48,553 bases of DNA, from NCBI GenBank assembly GCA_902803805.1, contig CADCRH010000021.1, forward strand, positions 1 through 48,553. The letters run 5' to 3'. Origin of the DNA: an uncultured Ruminococcus sp. (GTDB taxonomy: Bacteria; Bacillota; Clostridia; Oscillospirales; Acutalibacteraceae). A model generated the notes under the pieces. The model was given only the letters and a program-made list of their open reading frames with translations, was not told where the DNA came from and made no database searches. A program made the position numbers and the translations under genes. The stretch's first letter is position 1, and every line of letters starts with the position of its first letter. Below, piece by piece: positions 31,273 through 39,043 of this stretch.

Positions 31273-32340
31273 TTAAAGCTTTACTGTCTCTTTTCCGGCG
31301 AGTTCTGCATTTTCTATGATTTTTACTTGGTCGCCGTCATATGTGTAAAGGCGATAGACTAACACCTTAACTTTTTCTCCTACTTCAATTTTTCTTCTTT
31401 CGAGAGAGCGCAAGGCTGTCAACTTTAATCCCTTTACATCAATTCCGAGTTCTACACTGTTGCCGCGGAAGGTAACGCTTTCAACCACACCGTCATCTGC
31501 ATATTTAAGATAAGGTTCGATATTGGCATTATCCGCTTTGAACACTTCGACAAATTCGGGACGGATCAAAGCACCGTGAACTTTTTCTTCCTTAGAGAAT
31601 CCTTTCAGAACACCAAAGTTTTCATATTTTGCAGATGTTCCGATAAATTCGGCAACAAACGGTGTTTTCGGTGATTCGTAAATTTCTCTCGGAGTGCCGT
31701 GCTGTTCGATTCTGCCCTTATTGGTGACGATAATATCGTCGGCAACGTCAACTGCCTCGTCCTGGTCATGTGTTACGAAAATACTGGTAATGCCTACCTT
31801 GTGTATCATATCCGCAAGCCACGTGCGAAGTTCTGCACGAACCTTTGCGTCGATAGCGGCAAACGGTTCGTCAAGAAGGAGCAGTGTCGGATTTGGAGCA
31901 AGTGCTCTTGCAAAAGCAACACGCTGACGCTGACCGCCCGAAAGCTGATTGGGATAACGTTTTTCCATTCCTTTCAGTCCCACTAGCTCAATCAGTTCAA
32001 GCACACGTTCTCTGATTTTATCCTTCGGAACCTTCTGGATTTCAAGACCGAATGCAACATTGTCATACACCGTCATATAACGGAAAAGTGCATAGCTCTG
32101 GAATACAAATCCGATGCCGCGCTTGGAAGCAGGGATATTGTTGACTACTTTGCCATCGATCAGAATTTCGCCCTCATCGGGGTTCTCAAGACCCGCAATC
32201 ATACGAAGAATCGTCGTTTTGCCGCTGCCGCTCGGACCGAGAAGCGCTACCAGTTTACCTTTTTCTATACCGAAGCTTGCATTGTCGGTAGCTTTGAAGT
32301 TACCGTAATGTTTGTTTATATTTTTTATCTCAACGTACAT
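31273..32340 (-). CDS. cysA: Sulfate/thiosulfate ABC transporter ATP-binding protein
   Basis: 355 residues. Walker A is GPSGSGKTT (35-43), the signature LSGGQRQRVAFARALA and Walker B LLLLDEPFAAID follow, and the H-loop is FVTHDQDEA. The C-terminal ~110 residues form the regulatory TOBE-like domain of CysA. It powers sulfate uptake with the adjacent CysT/CysW permeases. AGGTGAG in the end of cysW serves as its ribosome site; two bases separate the genes. Confidence 0.95.
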   Translation of the reverse strand: MYVEIKNINKHYGNFKATDNASFGIEKGKLVALLGPSGSGKTTILRMIAGLENPDEGEILIDGKVVNNIPASKRGIGFVFQSYALFRYMTVYDNVAFGLEIQKVPKDKIRERVLELIELVGLKGMEKRYPNQLSGGQRQRVAFARALAPNPTLLLLDEPFAAIDAKVRAELRTWLADMIHKVGITSIFVTHDQDEAVDVADDIIVTNKGRIEQHGTPREIYESPKTPFVAEFIGTSAKYENFGVLKGFSKEEKVHGALIRPEFVEVFKADNANIEPYLKYADDGVVESVTFRGNSVELGIDVKGLKLTALRSLERRKIEVGEKVKVLVYRLYTYDGDQVKIIENAELAGKETVKL

Positions 32341-32342
32341 AA

Positions 32343-33221
32343 TTACTCACCTGACTTTACCTTTTTGGATTTGTTTTTGGTTCTGTATTCAAAAACATTT
32401 CTGAACACAAGAACGATGACCGCAATAAATACGAGAAGTGATGAAACTGCAAATGATGCTGTGATAGAATCCGCCGAACCTGACATATAAAGGGCGTCGA
32501 TTTCAAGCGGAAGCGTAAAAGTCTTTCCTCTCGCTTTGGAAAGTGCGTGAACGGCGCCGAATTCGCCCAAAGCTCTTGCTGTACAAAGGATAACACCGTA
32601 GAGCAGTGCCCATTTGATATGCGGGAAAGTGATCTTGCGGAATATTTTGAATCCGCCTGCGCCCATCAGTGCCGCAGCTTCCTCCTCGTCGTGACCGACC
32701 GTATTCAGTACGGGAACGATCTCACGTGATACGAACGGGAATGTTACGAATATCGTTGCAAGAACAACACCCGGAATGGCAAATACGATCTGAATGTCCG
32801 TACCGAGCGTTTCGTTGATCCATTCAATGATCGGACTTGCCCAGCCGAGTCTGCCGAAGGTCATAATAAAGGCAAGACCTGCGATAACGGGCGAGATCGA
32901 AAAAGGAATATCGATCAGCGTTGAAAGAACGTTTTTGCCCTTGAATTCAAATCTTGTGAGAACCCACGAAGCAACAATTCCAAAGAAGGTATTGACTCCT
33001 ACCGCAAACAGTGTTGCTATCAGTGTTACCACCAAAGCAGAGGTAACATATTGGGTGGAAAGGGCTTCAAAGTAGAACGCTATGCCCTCGCGCAATGAGT
33101 TTACGATAACTGAAATAAGCGGAAGAACCAACATAAATATCAGGAACAATGCGCTGATTGTGATGAGAATATATTTTGTTCGTTTTTTTGCTTTCAGCTG
33201 TTTTTCATCAAAAATTTCCAT
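32343..33221 (-). CDS. cysW: Sulfate ABC transporter permease CysW
   Basis: 292 residues with six membrane helices. The EAA loop that touches CysA is DEEEAAALMGAGGFKIFRK, around residue 178. The IPFSISPVIAGLAF and RALGEFGAVH segments are typical of CysW. Starts 15 bases after the cysT stop. Confidence 0.94.
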   Translation of the reverse strand: MEIFDEKQLKAKKRTKYILITISALFLIFMLVLPLISVIVNSLREGIAFYFEALSTQYVTSALVVTLIATLFAVGVNTFFGIVASWVLTRFEFKGKNVLSTLIDIPFSISPVIAGLAFIMTFGRLGWASPIIEWINETLGTDIQIVFAIPGVVLATIFVTFPFVSREIVPVLNTVGHDEEEAAALMGAGGFKIFRKITFPHIKWALLYGVILCTARALGEFGAVHALSKARGKTFTLPLEIDALYMSGSADSITASFAVSSLLVFIAVIVLVFRNVFEYRTKNKSKKVKSGE

Positions 33222-33236
33222 ATTTACACACCTGCC

Positions 33237-34091
33237 TTATCTTACGCTGATACGTCTTGAACGACGGATCTGTATGATGTTTACCGCAAACAAAAGCAAA
33301 AATGAAATGATAAGGAGAACCAGTGCGATCGCTGTTGCGCTTGCGTAGTCCATACGTTCCAATTTCTGCATTATGACGTAGGAAACGACCTGAGTGCCGT
33401 TTTTCGCACTATTGCCTGAAATATAAATAACACTGCCGTATTCACCGATTCCTCTTGCCAGTGCAAGACCAAAGCCTGTGAGAAGCGACGGGAACAGTTC
33501 GGGGAAGATTACCTTAAAGAAAGTTTTGGTGCGGCTTGCTCCGAGAATATAAGCGGCTTCCTCATACTGACCGTCAAGCTTTTCCAATACGGGCTGAACG
33601 GCTCTTACGGTAAAGGGAATACCGATAAAGATAAGAGCGATCACGATACCGATATGGGTATAGGAAATGTCGATGCCGATGCTTGAAAAAAAGCTGCCCG
33701 GAAAGCCTGTGTTGGAGTACATCTTTGAAAGTGTAATACCCGCAACGGCTGTCGGAAGTGCAAACGGAAGTTCGATCAATCCGTCGAGAAGACGTTTGCC
33801 GGGGAACTCATATTTCACAAGAACCCACGCAAGGATCAGTCCGAACACGCTGTTGATCAGCGCTGCGATCAATGCACAAATAATACTTGCCTTAAATGCG
33901 TTGATAACGTTCTGAGCCGTTATCAATTTCCAGAATTCCGAGGGGTTCAACTGGAAAGAATATAGAAGTACGGAAGCAAGTGGTATAATGATCAGCAATG
34001 AAAGCATTGCTATCGTGATACCGAGCGTCAGTCCGAAACCCGGAATGACACGAACCTGCTTTGCGTGTTTGATACGTTTCGTGTCTGCCAT
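33237..34091 (-). CDS. cysT: Sulfate ABC transporter permease CysT
   Basis: 284 residues with six membrane helices. The EAA loop is QYEEAAYILGASRTKTFFK, and LPFALPTAVAGITLS and RGIGEYGSVIYISGN identify CysT (CysU). AGGAGGATT precedes the ATG. It is separated from the binding-protein gene by 71 bases containing a stable stem-loop. Confidence 0.94.
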   Translation of the reverse strand: MADTKRIKHAKQVRVIPGFGLTLGITIAMLSLLIIIPLASVLLYSFQLNPSEFWKLITAQNVINAFKASIICALIAALINSVFGLILAWVLVKYEFPGKRLLDGLIELPFALPTAVAGITLSKMYSNTGFPGSFFSSIGIDISYTHIGIVIALIFIGIPFTVRAVQPVLEKLDGQYEEAAYILGASRTKTFFKVIFPELFPSLLTGFGLALARGIGEYGSVIYISGNSAKNGTQVVSYVIMQKLERMDYASATAIALVLLIISFLLLFAVNIIQIRRSRRISVR

Positions 34092-34116
34092 ATACTAACA
34101 ATCCTCCTGTCTGTCA

Positions 34117-34153
34117 ATATTCCCGTATCCCTGAAAACGGAATACGGGAATAT
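34117..34153 (-). promoter_or_regulatory. Intercistronic stem-loop between sbp and cysT
   Basis: Perfect 12-bp arms (34117-34128 with 34142-34153) and a 13-nt loop. There is no T-run on the minus strand after it, so it is not a full terminator. It may protect the sbp mRNA end or reduce read-through into cysT. Confidence 0.6.
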
Positions 34154-34162
34154 CTGTCAGCA

Positions 34163-35230
34163 TTATCCGTTATAAATTTCGTCGAAGATAGCTCCGTCGT
34201 TGAAGAACTTGTCATAGGCAGCGTCCCAGCCGCCGAAGTCATTGATAGTGACAAGCTCAACATTGAGGTCGAATGTATCCGAGAAAGTCTTAAGAATTTC
34301 CTGATTGGACGGACGATAGCCGTTTTCGCCAATGATCTTCTGTGCTTCATCGGAGTAGAGATATTCAAGATACTGTTTTGCAGCGTCCTGTGTGCCGTTT
34401 TTCTTTGCGTTTGCGTCAACAATGGCAACACTGGGCTGTGCAAGGATGGAAATGCTCGGAGTCACAAGCTCGTATTCGCCCGGATATTCTTTAACGCTGT
34501 TGATCGCTTCATTTTCCCAAGCGATCAGAACGTCACCCTGTCCGTTTTCAACGAATGTTGTTGTTGCGCCTCTTGCACCGGAATCCATTACCGTTACGTT
34601 GGCATAAAGCTTAGTAACGAATTCCTTTGCCTTTGCTTCATCATTGTTATTATTGTTGAGAGCGTACTGCCAAGCGGCAAGGAAGTTCCAGCAAGCACCG
34701 CCGCTGCTCTTGGGGTCGGGATTGATGATCTCAACGCCGTCTTTAATGAGGTCGTCCCAGTCCTTGATGTTCTTCGGGTTGCCCTTGCGAACTAGGAATA
34801 CGATGGTTGAAGTATAAGGTGAAGAATCACCGTCAAATTCGTTGATCCAACCCTCGTCGATCAGTCCTGCCTGTTCCACCAGTGTAATGTCGTGAGCAAG
34901 TGCAAGCGTTACAACGTCTGCATCCGAACCCTCGATAACCGAACGTGCCTGGCTGCCCGAACCGCCGTGTGACTGAACAACTTCGATCTCCTGATTGTTC
35001 TTTTCTTTATAGTACTTGACAAATGCTTCGTTGTACTTCTGATAAAGCTCACGGGTCGGATCGTACGAAACATTGGTGATCGTTATCTTGCCCGACGAGT
35101 TGGCAGAGGTTTTTTCATCTGCGGATGAATTTCCACAAGCTGTCATTGAACCTGCTGTTATACCGATAATCAGTGCCAGTGCCACTGTACTTTTAAGTTT
35201 TTTTGTTTTGAATAAATTCTTGATTGACAT
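34163..35230 (-). CDS. sbp: Sulfate-binding lipoprotein of the ABC importer
   Basis: 355 residues. The lipobox ends at Cys 32 (GSMTAC), so it is anchored outside the membrane. The ligand-binding hallmarks QSHGGSGSQARSVIEGSDAD and VVTLALAHD, and the PDPKSSGGACWNFLAAW stretch, match sulfate/thiosulfate-binding proteins. It starts the sbp-cysT-cysW-cysA operon, which faces a LysR gene. TAAGGAGAG precedes the ATG. Confidence 0.95.
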   Translation of the reverse strand: MSIKNLFKTKKLKSTVALALIIGITAGSMTACGNSSADEKTSANSSGKITITNVSYDPTRELYQKYNEAFVKYYKEKNNQEIEVVQSHGGSGSQARSVIEGSDADVVTLALAHDITLVEQAGLIDEGWINEFDGDSSPYTSTIVFLVRKGNPKNIKDWDDLIKDGVEIINPDPKSSGGACWNFLAAWQYALNNNNNDEAKAKEFVTKLYANVTVMDSGARGATTTFVENGQGDVLIAWENEAINSVKEYPGEYELVTPSISILAQPSVAIVDANAKKNGTQDAAKQYLEYLYSDEAQKIIGENGYRPSNQEILKTFSDTFDLNVELVTINDFGGWDAAYDKFFNDGAIFDEIYNG

Positions 35231-35289
35231 AAATGTTCTCTCCTTACAAATGGTAAAGTTTGGTCTGTCGGAATTTGTTCCGTGTCTGT

Positions 35290-35330
35290 AATTGTAATTT
35301 TACAGGCTTTCAAAAATAAATCAATAAAAA
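35290..35330 (-). promoter_or_regulatory. Probable promoter of the sulfate operon
   Basis: On the minus strand TTGATT, a 16-bp spacer and TAAAAT lie about 70-100 bases before the sbp ATG. It is a moderate match, downstream of the palindrome at 35359-35390. Confidence 0.45.
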
Positions 35331-35358
35331 TAGTTGATTTTTCTTCAAATCTATATTA

Positions 35359-35390
35359 AAATATATATGTTCTATAAAACATATATATTT
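35359..35390. promoter_or_regulatory. Candidate LysR operator (12-bp inverted repeat)
   Basis: AAATATATATGT and ACATATATATTT, perfect complements with an 8-base spacer, lie between the divergent sbp and lysR genes. A second small dyad GTTAT-AG-ATAAC (35396-35407) is adjacent. The position fits LysR control of the sulfate operon; binding is inferred. Confidence 0.55.
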
Positions 35391-35444
35391 GATAGGTTAT
35401 AGATAACACATATACTAACCGCATTTTAAATAGATTTTTCTTAT

Positions 35445-35456
35445 TATCAATTGATA
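35445..35456. promoter_or_regulatory. 12-bp palindrome before the LysR gene
   Basis: TATCAATTGATA is a perfect palindrome 31 bases before the lysR ATG. It could be an autoregulatory site. Confidence 0.35.
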
Positions 35457-35486
35457 GAATAATACTATGCAAAGGAGGAATAATGT

Positions 35487-36371
35487 ATGACAATAAAGCA
35501 CCTGCGAATTTTTGCTGCCGTGTATAAGGAAAACAGTATCACGGAAGCGGCAAAAAAGCTCGGCATTGCACAGCCTGCCGCAAGTCTTGCGATTCACGAA
35601 ATCGAGTCATACTATAAAGTAAAGCTGTTTGAAAGAAAGGGACGGGGAATCGAAAGAACCGAAAGCGCCAAACATCTGTATCAATATGCGGCGCATATCG
35701 TATCTCTTTACTACGAACTGGACAACGAATTTAAAAACCTCAATGCGTCCGAATTTATGAAAATCGGCTCAAGCATCAGTATCGGTGCCTGTCTTATGCC
35801 GCAGTACATCAATGGTTTTGTCAAAAAATACGAAACACCTATGCCCTATGTCAAAATTGACAGTTCCGAGATCATCGAAAAGTTTGTGAGCGAAAATAAG
35901 CTTGATTTCGGACTGATCGAAGGAAATATCCACAGTGAAAATTTACTGAGCGAGCATATTGCCAACGATAATCTGACACTTGTTTGCGGATTATCCCACC
36001 CCCTTGCCATACATAATACGGTCAAGCTTGACGATTTGAGGGAACAGAACTTTCTTCTGCGTGAAAAAAACAGCGGCACAAGAGAATTTGCCGAAGCAAC
36101 GCTTATGCTCAACAATTTTACGGTAACACCGCTTTGGGAAAGCACTAGCACCACCGCCATCATTAACGGCGTGACTGCCAACATTGGCTTATCTATTCTC
36201 CCCTACAGACTGGTGGAGCCGTATATAAAAAGCAACAAAATCAAGGCTTTGGAAATTGAGGGCATCAAATTTGAACGGCATTACAGTATTATTTATCATC
36301 AAAACAAATACATCACAAAATCGATGAATAATTTCTTTGACTTCGTAAAAAGCTTCAAAATCAATTCATAA
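35487..36371 (+). CDS. LysR family transcriptional regulator of sulfate uptake
   Basis: 294 residues. The N-terminal winged helix-turn-helix (about 1-60) reads MTIKHLRIFAAVYKENSITE, with LGIAQPAASLAIHEIE as recognition helix region. The rest is the LysR effector-binding domain. It is divergent from the sulfate transporter and probably controls it, perhaps sensing O-acetylserine or sulfur status like CysL/CysB. Of two overlapping ATGs, the one at 35487 gives the LysR frame; GGAGG lies upstream. Its last codons INS-stop match the dispersed TCAATTCATAAT repeat. Confidence 0.93.
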   Translation: MTIKHLRIFAAVYKENSITEAAKKLGIAQPAASLAIHEIESYYKVKLFERKGRGIERTESAKHLYQYAAHIVSLYYELDNEFKNLNASEFMKIGSSISIGACLMPQYINGFVKKYETPMPYVKIDSSEIIEKFVSENKLDFGLIEGNIHSENLLSEHIANDNLTLVCGLSHPLAIHNTVKLDDLREQNFLLREKNSGTREFAEATLMLNNFTVTPLWESTSTTAIINGVTANIGLSILPYRLVEPYIKSNKIKALEIEGIKFERHYSIIYHQNKYITKSMNNFFDFVKSFKINS

Positions 36372-36372
36372 T
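36361..36372. repeat. Short match to the TCAATTCATAAT repeat at the lysR stop
   Basis: Identical to the beginning of the copies at 31104 and in trpG; it includes the TAA of lysR. Only 12 bases, so coincidence is possible. Confidence 0.35.
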
Positions 36373-36456
36373 ATCACATTTTTCTATGGGTGACAGATCG
36401 TTGGAATGATAATTTTTGATTTTATACAAATACTAATTTTGAGGAGTTGTATTTGT

Positions 36457-36846
36457 ATGAAAAAGAAAATCGGCGGAGATTGTATTTTATTTACGATCGG
36501 CGGAGTCGTATATGGACTGATAGAAATTGTATGGCGAAAATATACGCACTGGTCAATGGTCATTACGGGCGGCGTTTGCTTTATTGTTCTGTACAGAATG
36601 TTTAAAAAAATAACCGAATGTTCAATGGCCGTAAAATGTCTGGTCGGAAGCACGGTGATCACGGCAATTGAATTGATAGCCGGCTATATCTTTAATATAT
36701 GTATGAAACTGAGAGTTTGGGACTATTCAAAAATGCCGATGAATTTCTGCGGTCAGATTTGTTTGCTGTACAGTGTGCTGTGGGGATTTTTAACAGTTCC
36801 CATTGTAATGGTCTGCAAGGCGATCAACAAAAAATTCAATCTATGA
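36457..36846 (+). CDS. Small CmpB-type membrane protein (PF06541-like)
   Basis: 129 residues with four membrane helices. FTIGGVVYGLIEIVWRKYTH followed by WSMVITGG, and WDYSKMPMNFCGQICL, match the 'putative ABC transporter permease' CmpB family, whose function is unproven. The ATG at 36457 follows GAGGAG (36441-36446); the longer frame adds a non-family leader. A terminator follows. It may be monocistronic or read through from lysR. Confidence 0.85.
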   Translation: MKKKIGGDCILFTIGGVVYGLIEIVWRKYTHWSMVITGGVCFIVLYRMFKKITECSMAVKCLVGSTVITAIELIAGYIFNICMKLRVWDYSKMPMNFCGQICLLYSVLWGFLTVPIVMVCKAINKKFNL

Positions 36847-36853
36847 TTTGATT

Positions 36854-36880
36854 CCCCGTTTGATGTGCAAACGGGGTAAT
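36854..36880 (+). terminator. Terminator after the CmpB-type gene
   Basis: A perfect 9-bp stem (36854-36862 with 36868-36876), 5-nt loop and a weak T-rich tail. Confidence 0.65.
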
Positions 36881-37005
36881 TTATTGTACTTAATAATAAA
36901 AAGTGTTCTTTTTGATGGACAATAACATATCAATGTGATAAAATGGTTGATACCGAATCGGTGAAGACATATAAATTACGATTCATTATTTCTCTGTCAA
37001 ATGAA

Positions 37006-37025
37006 TATACTTTCAAAAAAGTATA
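37006..37025. promoter_or_regulatory. 8-bp inverted repeat just upstream of the tepA promoter
   Basis: TATACTTT and AAAGTATA with a CAAA spacer, ending 6 bases before the -35 element at 37032. Possible operator. The rest of the 288-base gap (36847-37134) shows only AT-rich sequence and a small ACCGA/TCGGT dyad. Confidence 0.4.
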
Positions 37026-37031
37026 AAATAC

Positions 37032-37060
37032 TTGAAGAACGTTTCAAATAATGTTATACT
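37032..37060 (+). promoter_or_regulatory. Promoter for the tepA-uppP-ftsK region
   Basis: TTGAAG (37032-37037), 17-bp spacer, TATACT (37055-37060), about 75 bases before the tepA ATG. Confidence 0.7.
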
Positions 37061-37134
37061 GAATAATGTATGTTGTCGGGGCTTTATGCAAATACTGATA
37101 ATAACCAATCATATTTACAAGGAGCGTGACGGCA

Positions 37135-37965
37135 ATGAATTTCAACAATATCAAAATCAATTCAAAATGCACTGCCGACGAATCGGAGATCATTCCCGAT
37201 ATTTCCGAAAAGCCGACAGAGGACGAGCATAACGCCGATGTCAGAGAAAAACAGCTTGACCAGATGATCGAAACAGGCTCTGTGATCTCAAGCAACGGCT
37301 ATACCGTTCAATGTATGACGATTATCGGTCAAATCGAAGGGCATTATATTCTTTCGCCGCAGAACAAAACCACCAAGTACGAGCATATTATCCCTATGTT
37401 GGTCGCAATCGAGCAGAGCGACGAGATTGACGGACTGCTGGTCATTTTAAACACGGTAGGCGGCGATGTGGAAGCAGGACTTGCCATTGCGGAACTGATG
37501 GCAGGAATGAAAAAACCTGTTGTATCGCTTGTTTTGGGCGGAGGTCACTCCATCGGTGTTCCGATTGCGGTGGCGGCGAAAAAGTCTTTTATCGCAAAAT
37601 CGGCAACAATGACGATCCATCCCGTTAGAATGAACGGTCTTATGCTCGGTGTTCCGCAGGCATTCGATTATTTTCAAAGAATGCAGAAAAGAATTACCGA
37701 CTTTGTTACCGAAAATTCCTCTATCTCCGCAGAACGCTATAATGAACTTTCCATCAATACCAACGAGTTGGTGATGGATATTGGGACGATCCTGGACGGT
37801 GAGGACGCTGTCAGCGAAGGGCTGATCGACAGTATCGGAAGTCTTGGTGATGCGGTAAGTGCTTTATATGAAATGATTGAGGACGAAAAAACGGAGAGTA
37901 AAAAGAAAAAAACAAAAAATGCCGCAGAAACGGCAAAAAATGAAGCAGAGAAAAGTAAAGAGTGA
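37135..37965 (+). CDS. tepA: ClpP-like membrane-associated protease (TepA/YmfB-like)
   Basis: 276 residues. A ClpP/crotonase-like fold occupies about 60-240: catalytic Ser 139 in [11 protein letters not shown], His 162 in TIHPV, and an Asp likely in the [19 protein letters not shown] region. The C-terminal 30 residues are Lys/Glu-rich. In Bacillus the homologue lies just before spoIIIE, as here (with uppP between). The ATG at 37135 has AAGGAG ten bases upstream; a GTG at 37126 is too close. It probably degrades membrane or secretion substrates or peptides without an ATPase partner. Confidence 0.9.
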   Translation: MNFNNIKINSKCTADESEIIPDISEKPTEDEHNADVREKQLDQMIETGSVISSNGYTVQCMTIIGQIEGHYILSPQNKTTKYEHIIPMLVAIEQSDEIDGLLVILNTVGGDVEAGLAIAELMAGMKKPVVSLVLGGGHSIGVPIAVAAKKSFIAKSATMTIHPVRMNGLMLGVPQAFDYFQRMQKRITDFVTENSSISAERYNELSINTNELVMDIGTILDGEDAVSEGLIDSIGSLGDAVSALYEMIEDEKTESKKKKTKNAAETAKNEAEKSKE

Positions 37966-37968
37966 TTT

Positions 37969-37994
37969 TCGGCAGGATTCTCTGCCGATCGGAT
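37969..37994 (+). terminator. Weak terminator/attenuator between tepA and uppP
   Basis: A 7-bp stem (37969-37975 with 37982-37988), 6-nt loop and a short T-run. It lies in the 49-base gap before uppP; likely partial. Confidence 0.4.
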
Positions 37995-38014
37995 TTTTGG
38001 AGGTACATAATTTT

Positions 38015-38968
38015 ATGGATATGTTCAGTGCAATTATTCAGGGTATCGTTCAGGGCTTAACAGAATTTCTTCCCGTATCGAGCAGCGGTCATCTGGCAAT
38101 ATGTCAACATTTGTTCGGTATGGATGATAATAATTTGTTTTTCTCGGTAATGCTGCATATCGGCACACTGGCGGCAGTTCTGGCGGTTTATTTTAAACTG
38201 GTCGTGAAACTTTTGAAAGCTGTATGCCTGATGATCAAGGACATATTTACAGGAAAATTCAAATGGAGTGAAATGGACGGCGAAAGAAATCTTGCAATGA
38301 TGCTCATTATCGGACTTCTTCCCCTTTTTCTGCTGTTTCTGCCGATTCCCGGCACGGGTATGAAAATCAAAGACGCCGCCGAAAACTTCTCCAAAGACGG
38401 TTATTTCATCGTTGTGGGATTTTCGTTGCTTATTACCAGCTTACTGCTGTTTTTGGGCAACAGAAAAAACAAAAAAACGGTTGCATTTTACACAAGCAAA
38501 GGAAGAACAGCAGAAAATGCCGGCAGACGCCGCTACAATGTCGTTGACGCTCTGACGGTAGGTCTGACACAGTGTGTTGCCGCAATATTCCCCGGTGTGT
38601 CGCGTTCCGGCTCCACGCTTGCAGCAAGCCAGTTCAGAGGAATGAATAAACAAGTTGCGCTGGATTATTCTTTTCTTCTTGGTACACCTGCCATCGTTGC
38701 CGCCGCCCTTCTGGAGGGCAAGGAAGCTTTGTTTCCCGATGACGGCAACAGAGTTTCAATGGACTTTTTACCGATCATTGTCGGTATGATCTTTGCCGCA
38801 TTTGTCGGATTCCTCGCTATCAAGCTTTTTAAATGGCTGCTGTCAACGGACAGAATGAGTATCTTTATTATTTACACGGCTGTTGTCGGTGCGATTGTTG
38901 TAATCATCAGTATTGTGGAGCTTGCTTCCGGAACGAACTTATTTACACACAATCCTCTTTCATTTTAA
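38015..38968 (+). CDS. uppP: Undecaprenyl-diphosphatase UppP (BacA)
   Basis: 317 residues, an integral membrane phosphatase recycling undecaprenyl pyrophosphate for cell-wall synthesis; its overproduction gives bacitracin resistance. Family motifs are QGLTEFLPVSSSGHLAI (about 13-29) and PGVSRSGSTLAASQF. About eight membrane helices. The start was set at the ATG 38015 (MDMFSAIIQGIVQG) after TTTGGAGG; the open frame upstream overlaps tepA and is spurious. Confidence 0.96.
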   Translation: MDMFSAIIQGIVQGLTEFLPVSSSGHLAICQHLFGMDDNNLFFSVMLHIGTLAAVLAVYFKLVVKLLKAVCLMIKDIFTGKFKWSEMDGERNLAMMLIIGLLPLFLLFLPIPGTGMKIKDAAENFSKDGYFIVVGFSLLITSLLLFLGNRKNKKTVAFYTSKGRTAENAGRRRYNVVDALTVGLTQCVAAIFPGVSRSGSTLAASQFRGMNKQVALDYSFLLGTPAIVAAALLEGKEALFPDDGNRVSMDFLPIIVGMIFAAFVGFLAIKLFKWLLSTDRMSIFIIYTAVVGAIVVIISIVELASGTNLFTHNPLSF

Positions 38969-38975
38969 TTCTACT

Positions 38976-39010
38976 TTTATCGGGCAGTATGACAAATACT
39001 GTCCGATAAA
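38976..39010 (+). terminator. Hairpin terminator after uppP
   Basis: A 15-bp stem with one GU pair (38976-38990 with 38996-39010) and a 5-nt loop; the T-run after it is short. Confidence 0.65.
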
Positions 39011-39043
39011 TGTCATTTTCAATCAATTTCGGAGGTGAAAGAT

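Noticed and set aside
35290-35487. SAM or other sulfur riboswitch before the sulfate operon
   Set aside because: The leader is short and AT-rich, with palindromes better placed as DNA operators; no S-box signature was found.
37877-38014. Basic 46-residue N-terminal extension of uppP
   Set aside because: It lies over the tepA 3' end in another frame and is Lys/Arg-rich by frame shift of the tepA tail; a clear ribosome site precedes ATG 38015.
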